This document shows positions 19,038-28,504 of a stretch of 64,000 nt of DNA, piece by piece. Source of the DNA: Pseudarthrobacter sp. (GTDB lineage Bacteria > Actinomycetota > Actinomycetes > Actinomycetales > Micrococcaceae); assembly GCA_031178005.1 (NCBI GenBank), contig JAPSJV010000002.1, forward strand, positions 62,001 to 126,000, given 5' to 3'. A program made the position numbers and the translations under genes. Under the pieces are notes generated by a model, which saw only the letters and a program-made list of their open reading frames with translations, was not told where the DNA came from and did not search any database. Numbering within the stretch: position 1 is the stretch's first letter; every line of letters begins with the position of its first letter.

Positions 19038-19952
19038 CTATAAGGAAACCCATGAACCGGCCTGCTCAGCCAGCCGGGCCTGGACCATTCCAAGCGCGTC
19101 GCTGCCCGGTGCCCCGGCGGCCGTGACCAGGTAGAGCGTGTTCAGCGGCCCGTAGACCGGCGCATGCAGGAGTTGGAGGCTTCCGTCGTCGAGGTCGCGC
19201 TGCACCACATAACGCGGCAGTACGGACATACCTGCGCCGGCCAGAACGGCCTCACGGATTCCCCTGAGGTCCGGCAGCGTGAGGGACACTGTGTTCGCCG
19301 GCCGCTGTTCGAACTCAGTGAGCCAATAGCGGCGGATGATCTGCAGGTCCTCTGCATAAGCGAGCAACGGGATGTGGGCCAGGGCTGCGGGAGCGTCGTC
19401 ACCCAGCCGCGACTGATCCACCGTAGCGGTCCACGACGGCGCTCCCACCAGCACAAACTCCTCGTCCAGCCAGGGGGTGGCTGCGAGCGCAGGATCCTTG
19501 GGGCGCAAGGACGAAACCACCAGGTCCAGCGCACCGGAGGCCAGGTTTTCGAGGAGGTCCGGCGCCTGTCCGGGGATGGCATTCAGTTGCAGCCCTCGGG
19601 CCAGCAGCGGCGACAGGCACGGCACAATCCGCAGGGAAAGAATGTCCGAGGCGCCGCCAATACGGACAGTCCCGGACAGGACGTCCGCGGGCGCGGACGT
19701 ACTCGAGACCTGCAGCGCATCCACGTGCGGCGCAACCCGGCCCATCAGGCTGACCGCATCCCTGGTGGGCATCACCCCGGCAGTGGTGCGCTCGAACAGT
19801 GCCATTCCAAGGCCTGCTTCCAGTCGTTTCAGCTGGCCGCTCACGGCGGGCTGGCTGATGCCCAGGCGCCTGGCCGCTTCCGTAAGGGTTCCGGCGCGAA
19901 AAACGGTGACGAACGTTTCCAGCAGCCCGATGTTGGTATTCACGTCCCTCAT
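19038..19952 (-). CDS. LysR family transcriptional regulator
   Basis: NIGLLETFVTVFRAGTLTEAARRLGISQPAVSGQLKRLEAGLGMALFERTTAGV. Confidence 0.9.
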   Translation of the reverse strand: MRDVNTNIGLLETFVTVFRAGTLTEAARRLGISQPAVSGQLKRLEAGLGMALFERTTAGVMPTRDAVSLMGRVAPHVDALQVSSTSAPADVLSGTVRIGGASDILSLRIVPCLSPLLARGLQLNAIPGQAPDLLENLASGALDLVVSSLRPKDPALAATPWLDEEFVLVGAPSWTATVDQSRLGDDAPAALAHIPLLAYAEDLQIIRRYWLTEFEQRPANTVSLTLPDLRGIREAVLAGAGMSVLPRYVVQRDLDDGSLQLLHAPVYGPLNTLYLVTAAGAPGSDALGMVQARLAEQAGSWVSL

Positions 19953-20062
19953 CATAAGGAAAGTTATGACGACCGCCCGTTCATCCGGAATGGCGGACGC
20001 AGACTTTCCCTTGTACCCATCGACGCTCCCACCGGAGATGGACCCCACGATAAGGAAAACCG

Positions 20063-20761
20063 ATGACGAACGTACTCATGATCATTTCTGCTGCGGACAA
20101 GCTCACCATGGCAGATGGCACCAGCCACGCCACGGGCTACTGGGCAGAGGAGGTCGCCGCCTCGCACGAGACCCTGGTCCAGGCCGGATTCACCGTGGAG
20201 ATCGCCACGCCGGACGGCGCCACACCCACCGTGGACCAGCTGAGCCTGAGCACCGACGGCGGAGTGAGCCCCGAGCACGCCGCACGTTTCCGCACCTACC
20301 TGGACGGCATCCAGGGCGACCTTCAGGCACCCAAACCGCTTGCCGCCGTCGAGCCTTCCACCTTCGACGCAGTCTACATTCCCGGCGGCCACGCACCCAT
20401 GGCCGACCTCGCCGGCAGCGAGGAAGTGGGCCGGATCCTGGCTGCAGCTGAAGAGGCAAGCAAACCCGTGGTGGCGCTGTGCCACGGTGTTGCTGCGCTG
20501 TTGAGCGCGCGGAACGACTCCGGCTGGCTCTATGAGGGCCGGCGGATGACCGGCTTCACCGACGAGGAAGAGCAGCAGGGCGGCTACCGTGACCAGATTC
20601 CGTTCTCCGTCGAAGCCTCCCTGAGGGACGCCGGCGGCGTGCTGGAAACCGGCGCCGCATGGTCAGACAAGGTTGTGGTGGACGGGACCCTGATCACCGG
20701 CCAGAACCCGCAGTCCAGCATTTCCACGGCCAAGGCCCTCATCTCCGCCCTCGCGGGCTGA
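20063..20761 (+). CDS. DJ-1/PfpI family type 1 glutamine amidotransferase-like protein
   Basis: YIPGGHAPMADLAGSEEVGRIL, PVVALCHGVAALL nucleophile elbow. Confidence 0.9.
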   Translation: MTNVLMIISAADKLTMADGTSHATGYWAEEVAASHETLVQAGFTVEIATPDGATPTVDQLSLSTDGGVSPEHAARFRTYLDGIQGDLQAPKPLAAVEPSTFDAVYIPGGHAPMADLAGSEEVGRILAAAEEASKPVVALCHGVAALLSARNDSGWLYEGRRMTGFTDEEEQQGGYRDQIPFSVEASLRDAGGVLETGAAWSDKVVVDGTLITGQNPQSSISTAKALISALAG

Positions 20762-20797
20762 CACTCTCCGCCCCTGACCCAACCATGTAGCGAAGAC

Positions 20798-20867
20798 CCG
20801 GTGGTCGAGCTTGTCCAGATCGGTTTCGACAAGCTCGACCACCGGTGATCGAGCTTGTCGAGATCGG
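20798..20867. repeat. Dispersed palindromic repeat: full inverted dimer plus an extra half unit
   Basis: Perfect 18-bp inverted repeat ccggtggtcgagcttgtc (20798-20815) / gacaagctcgaccaccgg (20828-20845), then ccggtgatcgagcttgtcgagatcgg. Confidence 0.85.
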
Positions 20868-21133
20868 AAAGGGCCCCAAACCCTAGCGCCCCGCAGCATT
20901 GTCCCGCTACAGTAGGAAACTGGTCCGGCCAACGGCAGCAGGAATGCTGCGAAGGTGCTGGAATGAATCTGGAGAGATCGGAGGTGGTTTTGATGACTGG
21001 AGTTGCCGTGTGCCCCGTGAACAAAACATCAAACACCCCCATCCCCGGATTCCGCACCGCATAGGGCATTGCCCCCATAAGCCTTGGTCATCCCAAGGCC
21101 CCGGTGCCAGGGGACTTGCCCCGAGGTATCACC

Positions 21134-22291
21134 GTGAAAAGTTCTTCCGTCCCGCTTTCCTTCAACCCTGCCAACAAGGCGCCGGAAACCGGCCTGGCGC
21201 TCTATGGCTACAACAACGCCGTCGAACGGCTTTTTAACGAAAACCCGCCGCCGCCTGGCGGAACGCACGAACCGGGCCGCGTGGTCCGCGTGGACCGCAC
21301 CCTGGTGCTGGTGGCTGCCGGCGATGACCTTCTTCACCTGCCCTACCCGCTGGACGCCGGCATCCCGGTGACCGGCGACTGGGTGTGGCTTGGGCCCAAC
21401 CGGGCCGGCGAGCGCCAGATTGTGGACGTCCTGCCCCGCCGCTCCCAGCTCACCCGGAAGCGCGCGTACGAGGACTCGTCCGCCGCACAGGTGCTGGCAG
21501 CCAACATGGATACAGTCGGCGTGGTGGTCCCCGTGGACCGCCCGCTCACCCACAACCGGCTCGAACGCACCCTGGTTGCCGCCTGGGATTCCGGTGCCAC
21601 TCCGCTGGTGATCATCACCAAAGCGGACCTCGCGAACGTGGCGGACGACGTCGTCGGGCAGGTGATCCTCCAGGCTGCCGGCGTTGACGTGGTCACCACC
21701 TCGGCGGAGTTCGGCGACGGGATCGACGAACTGCTGGCGCATGTTCCGGAACGTGGCACCCTGGTGCTCCTGGGTCCGTCCGGCGCCGGGAAGTCCACGC
21801 TGATCAACGCCCTGGCCGGCCATGCGGTCCAGGACACCGGGGCCGTCCGCTCCGGTGACTTCAAGGGCAAGCACACCACCACCTCCCGGGAACTGGTGCC
21901 GCTGGCGAACGGAACGGTGCTGATGGACACTCCCGGAGTGCGCGGCTTTGGACTGTACGACGCCGACAGCGGCATGGAGGCCATGTTCAGTGATGTGGAG
22001 GAACTGTCCGCCCGCTGCCGCTTCTCCGATTGCGCCCACCAGTTCGAGCCCGGCTGCGCCGTGCAGCAGGCCATTGCCGATGGCGTCCTGGAAGAGCGCC
22101 GCTGGAACAGCTACCTGAAAATGCAGCGCGAGCTGGCGGCCCTGGCCCGCCGGTCCGACGCCGCAGCCCAGCGGGCGTATTACCGCGAATGGCATCAGAA
22201 GGTGGTTGTTGCGGGGAAGTCGCAGCGTGCCGCCGAACGGAATACTGCCGAGCGGAGGGAAGACCGGAAGTCCAAACGGAAGCGCCGCTAG
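21134..22291 (+). CDS. rsgA: Ribosome small subunit-dependent GTPase A
   Basis: Circularly permuted GTPase motifs IITKADL, LLGPSGAGKSTLINAL, DTPGVRGFGL; CRFSDCAHQFEPGCAVQQAI zinc site; GTG start proposed. Confidence 0.92.
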   Translation: MKSSSVPLSFNPANKAPETGLALYGYNNAVERLFNENPPPPGGTHEPGRVVRVDRTLVLVAAGDDLLHLPYPLDAGIPVTGDWVWLGPNRAGERQIVDVLPRRSQLTRKRAYEDSSAAQVLAANMDTVGVVVPVDRPLTHNRLERTLVAAWDSGATPLVIITKADLANVADDVVGQVILQAAGVDVVTTSAEFGDGIDELLAHVPERGTLVLLGPSGAGKSTLINALAGHAVQDTGAVRSGDFKGKHTTTSRELVPLANGTVLMDTPGVRGFGLYDADSGMEAMFSDVEELSARCRFSDCAHQFEPGCAVQQAIADGVLEERRWNSYLKMQRELAALARRSDAAAQRAYYREWHQKVVVAGKSQRAAERNTAERREDRKSKRKRR

Positions 22292-22338
22292 CGGTCTCCC
22301 TGTTACACAGCCGGGAGCGGAGAATTCGGGAATTTTGA

Positions 22339-22357
22339 TCAGGTAAGGCTATCCTAA
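22339..22357. promoter_or_regulatory. DtxR/IdeR-like iron box upstream of ABC importer
   Basis: TCAGGTAAGGCTATCCTAA matches the consensus TTAGGTTAGGCTAACCTAA at 16 of 19 positions by eye. Confidence 0.75.
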
Positions 22358-22410
22358 AGATCCCCAATTCTCCCTTCCCGCGCTGTCGGGTCAGTTCTAG
22401 GCGGTCCCCC

Positions 22411-23964
22411 GTGCTCCCAGTCAAAAGGTCCCGGCCCATCCTTGCCGTCGCCGCCGTCCTCGCGTTGAGCGGTTGCGGCTTCAGCGGAGGCCAGCCGGCA
22501 CAGGAAAGCAGCGCTGCCGCCGATACCAGCCAGCGCATTGTGGTGGACAACTTCCGGGCGCCGGTAGCTGACTGGGCCGTTGAATCGGATGCAGCCTACA
22601 TCCTGTCCCTCTCCGGCTGCCTGGAAACCCTGACGAAGTTCGATCAGGCAAAGGGTGAAGTAGTGCCGTCGCTGGCCACCGAGTGGAAGCAGCACAGCCC
22701 CCTGGAGTGGGACTTCACCATCCGCGACGGCGTGAAGTTCCAGGACGGCACCGCACTGACCGCCGAATCCGTGGCCACGGCGTTGAACCACGTCCTGAAG
22801 GCGACCGTCCCGGCGCGTGCCTTCAACAGCAAGATCATCAGCTCGGTCTCCGTTCCGCAGGAGGGCACCGTGCGCGTCACCACGCCCACGGAAAGCCCCC
22901 TGGTCCCGTATCGGCTGGCCAGCGTCAACTCCGGGATCCTCTCCCCCGCCGCGTATGAGGGTGAGCGGACCAATCCGTTCGGCCACTGCACCGGACCCTT
23001 TGTTCCTGTCTCCGAAGTTGCCCAGCAGTCCCTGACCCTGGACCGGAACCCGGACTACTGGGGCGGCGACGTGCAGCTGGCCGGGGCGGAAATCCGCTTC
23101 ATCACCAACGGCGCCACCCGCGCCGCCCAGGTCCAGACCGGCGAGGCGGACATCTCCATGTCCATCCCCGCGGCCAGCTTGTCCTCCCTGGAGAACGCCG
23201 ACGGCCTCAGCGTCCTGAAGGCCGATTCGCCGCGCACGGCCACCCTTTACATGAACAACGGCCGTGCACCCCTGGACAACGTAGATGTGCGCACCGCCAT
23301 CCGGGACGCACTGGACCTGGAATCTCTCGCCGCCAGCGTTTACGAGGGTGCCGCGCTGCCAGCAACCGGCGTGTTCGCATCCTCGGAACCGTGGGCAGGA
23401 ACAACGGGCGAGGCCCCCAAGCAGGATCTCGACGGCGCCAAGAAGCTCCTTGCCGACGCCGGTTACACCGCTGATCGCCCCCTCGAAATCATCGCGATCG
23501 TGGAGCGCGCCGAGTTCGCGGACGTCGCCGCCGTCATCCAGGACAACCTGAAGGCCGTGGGCATTCCGGTCTCCATCGTCACCAAGGAATACGCCGCAGC
23601 CGAGCCTGACGTCATCGCCGGCAACTACGACATGCTGCTCAGCCAGCGGAACCGCCTGATCGACATCGCCGATCCCGCAGGCTTCCTGTCGGCGGACTAC
23701 ACCTGCTCGGGAAGCTACAACCTGAGCCACTTCTGCGATCCCGAATACGATCAGCTGCTGGCCAAGGCTGCCACCACTGTGGATCCCGAGGAGCGCTACA
23801 GCCTCTACGCCCAGGCCGGGGGAATCCTGACGGAGAAGGCCGTGAACGTGTGGCTGGTCAATGAGCAGGCCACGGACGCTGTCCGCAACAACGTCCTGGG
23901 CTACGTCCAGGACCCGCTGTCCCGCTATGTGCTGACGGCGCAGACGGCAAAGACGGCTTCGTAA
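22411..23964 (+). CDS. ABC transporter substrate-binding lipoprotein, SBP_bac_5 (peptide/nickel) family
   Basis: Lipobox LALSGC; TEWKQHSPLEWDFTIRDGVKFQDGTALTAESV, LDRNPDYWGGDV. Confidence 0.9.
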   Translation: MLPVKRSRPILAVAAVLALSGCGFSGGQPAQESSAAADTSQRIVVDNFRAPVADWAVESDAAYILSLSGCLETLTKFDQAKGEVVPSLATEWKQHSPLEWDFTIRDGVKFQDGTALTAESVATALNHVLKATVPARAFNSKIISSVSVPQEGTVRVTTPTESPLVPYRLASVNSGILSPAAYEGERTNPFGHCTGPFVPVSEVAQQSLTLDRNPDYWGGDVQLAGAEIRFITNGATRAAQVQTGEADISMSIPAASLSSLENADGLSVLKADSPRTATLYMNNGRAPLDNVDVRTAIRDALDLESLAASVYEGAALPATGVFASSEPWAGTTGEAPKQDLDGAKKLLADAGYTADRPLEIIAIVERAEFADVAAVIQDNLKAVGIPVSIVTKEYAAAEPDVIAGNYDMLLSQRNRLIDIADPAGFLSADYTCSGSYNLSHFCDPEYDQLLAKAATTVDPEERYSLYAQAGGILTEKAVNVWLVNEQATDAVRNNVLGYVQDPLSRYVLTAQTAKTAS

Positions 23965-23982
23965 CCGCCACCTTCCGCCCGT

Positions 23983-24924
23983 ATGTTCCCCTTCATCGCC
24001 AAACGAACGGCCACCCTGGTGGCCGCCGTTCTGGTGTCCTCTTTCGCGGTGTTCCTGATTCCGTACTTCACCCCCGGCGATCCGGTGCGGACCATCATCA
24101 GGTCTCGGGTGTCCGGGAACATTATTGACGACGCCGATGTGCAGGCCCTGAGCCTCAGTCTGGGACTGCAGGATCCGCTGATCGTGCAGTATTTCAGCTG
24201 GCTGGGCAGGATCGCCACGGGAGACATGGGGCTCTCGCACGTCTCCCGCACTCCCGTGGCGGACCAGGTGCTTCCGGCACTGGCGGTGACCCTCAGCCTG
24301 GTGGCGGCCGCCCTTGCCCTTGCCGTGCTGGTTTCCCTTCCGCTGGGCATCGTGGCGGGCCTCCGGCACGGAAAACCTGCGGACCGGGTCATCACCTCCG
24401 TCACACAGTCCTTTATTGCCATGCCGGAATATTGGGTGGCTCCGCTGCTGGTCCTGGTCTTTGCCCTGAAGCTTTCCGTCCTGCCGTCTGCCGGCTGGAG
24501 CGGCCCTGAATCCATGGTGCTTCCGGCGCTGACCCTGGCATTGCGGCCCATCAGCTACTTCACCTCCGCGGTCCGGGCGGGAATGATCGATGCCGCCGCA
24601 GCTGAGCATGTTCCCGCAGCGAGGGCCCGCGGGCTGAGCGTGCCGCAGGCCGTGCTGCGCCACGTGATTCCGAACGGGCTGGTGCCGCTGTCCACGCTGG
24701 TTGCTGTCTGGTTTGCAGGGCTCCTGGGCGGCTCTGTGATCGTTGAGGTGATCTTCGCGGTGCCGGGCATGGGCAGGCTGCTGTTTGACGCCGTCGTGAA
24801 TTCCGATATTCCCCTGGCGCAGGGCGGCGTGGTGCTGGTGGTGGCCTTGGCCGTGCTGGTCACAACCCTAGCCGACTTTGTACACCGGGCGTTGACCCCC
24901 GCGGTGGAAGGCAGTTATGCGTAG
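23983..24924 (+). CDS. ABC transporter permease, DppB/NikB type
   Basis: YFSWLGRIATGDMGLS, AEHVPAARARGLSVPQAVLRHVIPNGLVPLSTL. Confidence 0.92.
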   Translation: MFPFIAKRTATLVAAVLVSSFAVFLIPYFTPGDPVRTIIRSRVSGNIIDDADVQALSLSLGLQDPLIVQYFSWLGRIATGDMGLSHVSRTPVADQVLPALAVTLSLVAAALALAVLVSLPLGIVAGLRHGKPADRVITSVTQSFIAMPEYWVAPLLVLVFALKLSVLPSAGWSGPESMVLPALTLALRPISYFTSAVRAGMIDAAAAEHVPAARARGLSVPQAVLRHVIPNGLVPLSTLVAVWFAGLLGGSVIVEVIFAVPGMGRLLFDAVVNSDIPLAQGGVVLVVALAVLVTTLADFVHRALTPAVEGSYA

Positions 24925-25747
24925 GCGGTTGAATACCCACCATCTGGCGGCTGCGGTGCTGACCCTGGTGGTCATCGCGGTGGCAATTGCGCCATGGATC
25001 TACCCTTATCCGCCTGCCCAGCAGAACCTGGCCGAACGCCTGGCGCCCGCGTCCCCCGAGCATTGGCTGGGAACCGACCACCTGGGCCGGGACACGTTGA
25101 GCAGGCTGCTGGAGGGCGGGCGGTTCTCCATGACCGTGGCCGCGTTGGCAACCATGCTCACCTGCCTCCTGGGCGTGGCCATCGGCGTGCTCAGCGCGCG
25201 GCGCCGCGGCTGGGTGGATGAGTTCCTGACCAGGACCAACGACGTCCTGCTGGCCGTCCCGGAGATGGTGGTGGCGCTGTTCATCGTGGCGACGCTCGGC
25301 ACCGGCTTCGGACCGCTGCTGCTGGCTCTGACTGTTACCGGCTGGACGCCGTTCGCCAGGCTGAGCCGCACGCTTGCCTATGACGTTTCCAGCCGCGGCT
25401 TTGTGGAGGCGGCACACGTGGTGGGCTGCTCGCCGTCGTTCATCATTTTCCGGCACGTGATCCCGCACCTGGCGGGCCCCATCCTGGGCCAGGCGACGCT
25501 GCGCTTCGGGCATCTGCTGATCAGCGTCGGCGCCCTGTCCTACCTCGGGTTGGGCGTGCAGCCACCACAATCCGACTGGGGCTCCATGATGGCCGCCGCC
25601 CAGCCCTACACCGAGCGCGCGCCGCTGGGAATCCTGGCGCCCGGACTCGCCATTTTTGTGATGGCACTCTGCGTCACCCTGATTGGGCAGCGCGCCGCAC
25701 GGATGGCTACCGGCCCCCTCCTCCTGCCGACGGCGGACCGCACATGA
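24917..25747 (+). CDS. ABC transporter permease, DppC/NikC type
   Basis: EHWLGTDHLGRDTLSRLLEGGRFSM, EAAHVVGCSPSFIIFRHVIPHL. Confidence 0.92.
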   Translation: MRRRLNTHHLAAAVLTLVVIAVAIAPWIYPYPPAQQNLAERLAPASPEHWLGTDHLGRDTLSRLLEGGRFSMTVAALATMLTCLLGVAIGVLSARRRGWVDEFLTRTNDVLLAVPEMVVALFIVATLGTGFGPLLLALTVTGWTPFARLSRTLAYDVSSRGFVEAAHVVGCSPSFIIFRHVIPHLAGPILGQATLRFGHLLISVGALSYLGLGVQPPQSDWGSMMAAAQPYTERAPLGILAPGLAIFVMALCVTLIGQRAARMATGPLLLPTADRT

Positions 25748-27360
25748 AGCCGCTGCTGGACATCACCGACCTGACCGTAAGGAACCTCCGGCCCGCCGCC
25801 GATGGTTCCGCACCCACGTCGTTGATTCACGGACTGTCCCTGTCCGTGAACGCCGGCGAGTTTGTGGCGCTGGTGGGCGGATCCGGTTCCGGCAAGACGC
25901 TCACCGCACTGTCTGCCGTCCGCCTCCTGCCGCCGCCGCTGGCCATCACCGCCGGCACCGTCCGGCTGGGTTCCGTGGATGTTACGACGGCGGCGGAAAC
26001 CGAACTTAATGCGGTACGCGGCGGCGAGGCCGGGATGCTGTTCCAGCAGCCCAAGCGGGTCTTCAACCCGAACAGGACCATCGGCGCGCACCTGCTGGAA
26101 CCGCTGCGCGTGCACCGCCGCCTGCGCGGGGCAGCGGCCCGGACTGCCGCCGTCGACCTGCTCCGGGAAGTGGGCTTTGCCGACGCTCCCAAAGGCTTCA
26201 GATCCTATCCGCACCAGCTCTCCGGAGGCATGGCACAGCGGGCCATGACCGCCATCGCACTGGCAGGGCAGCCGCGGCTGCTTCTGGCGGATGAGCCGAC
26301 GTCGGCACTGGACAAGGTGCTGGAGCGCCAGGTGCTGCAGCTGCTGGACAGGGAACGGCGGGACCGCGGCCTGGGCATCCTGTACATCACGCACAACATC
26401 GCCTCCGTGGCTCCGTTTGCGGACCGGGTGCTGGTGATGGATTCGGGCGCGATTGTGGAGGAAGGCCCCACGGCCAGCGTCATTGCCGCACCCACGACCG
26501 CCTATACGCGCGAGCTGCTGGCCGCTTCGCAGCTGGCCCCCGAGTCCGGCCGCCGGCCGCAGCCTGTTCCCCGTGAAGTCCTGACCCTCACCGATGCGAA
26601 CAAGCGGTTCGGCAGGGGCCGCCGTGCGCACACCGCGCTGGACAACGTCAGCCTGAACCTGCAACGCGGCGAAATCCTGGGTGTGCTGGGCCAGTCCGGA
26701 TCCGGCAAGAGCACCTTGGCCCGCGCCATCGTGGGGCTGGAGAAGGTGGACAGCGGCTCCATCACCCGGCATCCGGACACGGCAGGCAAGACTCCGCCGG
26801 CCACCGCCGTGCAACTGGTTTTCCAGGAACCGCACGGTTCTTTCGACCCCCGGATGACGCTGCGGGCCAGCATGGAGGCGCCCTTACGACGGCGGCGCGA
26901 CCTCACCCCCGCGGACCGGACCCGGCGGATTACCGAAGCGATGGCCGATGTGGAGCTGGACGAGTGCCTGCTGGACCGGCACCCGGGCCAGTGCTCGGGC
27001 GGACAGCTGCAGCGGGCCACCATTGCGCGGGCCCTGCTGCTGGATCCCACCATCCTGATCTGCGATGAGGCCACCTCCGCGCTGGACGCGCTGACCCAGC
27101 GAACCGTTTTGAACCTGCTTTTGCGCCTGCAGCGGGAGCACAGCCTGTCCTTGCTGGTCATTTCCCACGACATGGACGTCATCCGGTACATGTGCGACCG
27201 CGTTGCCGTGCTGCTGGACGGCAAGGTGATCGAGGTGGCCGAAACGCAGGCCTTCTTCGCCGGCCCGTCCCACGAACACAGCCGCGCACTGGTGGATGCG
27301 GCGATTCCCTGCCGGTGGGACCACCTGCGGACGCTGATGCCCGGAGCTTCGCGGACCTGA
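25744..27360 (+). CDS. Fused double ATPase subunit of the same ABC importer
   Basis: Two Walker A motifs (GGSGSGKT, GQSGSGKST), two signatures (LSGGMAQR, CSGGQLQR). Confidence 0.92.
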   Translation: MKPLLDITDLTVRNLRPAADGSAPTSLIHGLSLSVNAGEFVALVGGSGSGKTLTALSAVRLLPPPLAITAGTVRLGSVDVTTAAETELNAVRGGEAGMLFQQPKRVFNPNRTIGAHLLEPLRVHRRLRGAAARTAAVDLLREVGFADAPKGFRSYPHQLSGGMAQRAMTAIALAGQPRLLLADEPTSALDKVLERQVLQLLDRERRDRGLGILYITHNIASVAPFADRVLVMDSGAIVEEGPTASVIAAPTTAYTRELLAASQLAPESGRRPQPVPREVLTLTDANKRFGRGRRAHTALDNVSLNLQRGEILGVLGQSGSGKSTLARAIVGLEKVDSGSITRHPDTAGKTPPATAVQLVFQEPHGSFDPRMTLRASMEAPLRRRRDLTPADRTRRITEAMADVELDECLLDRHPGQCSGGQLQRATIARALLLDPTILICDEATSALDALTQRTVLNLLLRLQREHSLSLLVISHDMDVIRYMCDRVAVLLDGKVIEVAETQAFFAGPSHEHSRALVDAAIPCRWDHLRTLMPGASRT

Positions 27361-27460
27361 CGTTTTCCCGGGCACCATATAATCCAAACATGCCGATCAT
27401 GCGTTTCGCCCGAAGCATCCACGCCCAGCCGTCCACCCCTAAGCAGCGCGGAGGCCAGCT

Positions 27461-28483
27461 GTGAGCGGCGGTCTCGTCGCCCTGCTGGACGACATCGCAG
27501 CCCTGGCCCGCATTGCGGCAGCCTCGGTGGATGACATCGCTGCCGGTGCCGGCAGGGCGGGTATCAAGGCCGCCGGCGTCGTGATCGATGATGCCGCAGT
27601 GACCCCGCAGTACGTGTCCGGCGCGGACCCGTCCCGCGAGCTGCCCATGATCAAGAAGATCTTCTGGGGTTCGCTCAGGAACAAGTTGCTGATCATCCTG
27701 CCCGCACTGCTGCTCGTCAGCGCGTTCATCCCGTGGGCCATCCCGTTCATCCTGATGCTGGGCGGCACCTACCTCTGCTACGAAGGCGCGGAAAAGGTGT
27801 GGCACAAACTCCGGGGCCACCATGAGGCGGAGAAGGCACCGGCCGTCGACAAAGGTCCCGAGGCGGAATCGAAGGTCATCAAGGGCGCCATCACCACCGA
27901 CTTCATCCTGTCCTGCGAAATCATGGTCATCTCCATGAACGAGGTGGCCAGCGATTCCCTGCTGTCCCGCGCGCTCATCCTGGTGGTCGTGGCAATCGCC
28001 ATTACCGTGCTCGTCTATGGCGCTGTTGGACTCATCGTCAAGATGGACGATATCGGCCTGCACCTGACCACCAAGGACTCCGCCGGCTCAAAGCGCTTCG
28101 GCGAACTTCTGGTCAAGGGGATGCCCGCAGTTCTTGCCGCCATCACCTTCATCGGGACCATCGCCATGCTCTGGGTTGGCGGCCACATCATGCTCCAGGG
28201 TGCCTACGACCTCGGCTGGCACGGCCCGTACGACCTGGTCCATGTCCTCGAGCATCCATTCGTCGGGATCCCGGTGGTGGGCAGCTTCCTGGCGTGGCTG
28301 GTGAACACCCTGTGCTCGGCCGTTATCGGCGTCATCTGGGGCAGCCTTGTCATGGCCGTACTGCACCCGCTGCTGAAGATGCTGCCGTTCGGCAAGAAAG
28401 ACGGCGAGCACGAGGAAGGCGCCGTCCGCGCCGCTATCGCCGGCTACCGGCCCAACAAGAGCGACGCCGATTCCGCTCCCTAG
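27461..28483 (+). CDS. DUF808 family membrane protein
   Basis: SGGLVALLDDIAALARIAAASVDDIAAGAGRAGIKAAGVVIDDAAVTPQYVSG... Confidence 0.9.
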   Translation: MSGGLVALLDDIAALARIAAASVDDIAAGAGRAGIKAAGVVIDDAAVTPQYVSGADPSRELPMIKKIFWGSLRNKLLIILPALLLVSAFIPWAIPFILMLGGTYLCYEGAEKVWHKLRGHHEAEKAPAVDKGPEAESKVIKGAITTDFILSCEIMVISMNEVASDSLLSRALILVVVAIAITVLVYGAVGLIVKMDDIGLHLTTKDSAGSKRFGELLVKGMPAVLAAITFIGTIAMLWVGGHIMLQGAYDLGWHGPYDLVHVLEHPFVGIPVVGSFLAWLVNTLCSAVIGVIWGSLVMAVLHPLLKMLPFGKKDGEHEEGAVRAAIAGYRPNKSDADSAP

Positions 28484-28504
28484 GTCTGGGGGCTCCTCAA
28501 CAAA

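Noticed and set aside
17822-19093. 423-aa minus-strand ORF opposite the RelA/SpoT gene
   Set aside because: Antisense shadow; no recognisable domain.
22354-24663. 769-aa minus-strand ORF opposite the ABC substrate-binding protein and permease genes
   Set aside because: Typical high-GC shadow ORF: Gly/His/Arg/Gln/Val-rich, no domain signature, fully antisense to clear ABC genes.
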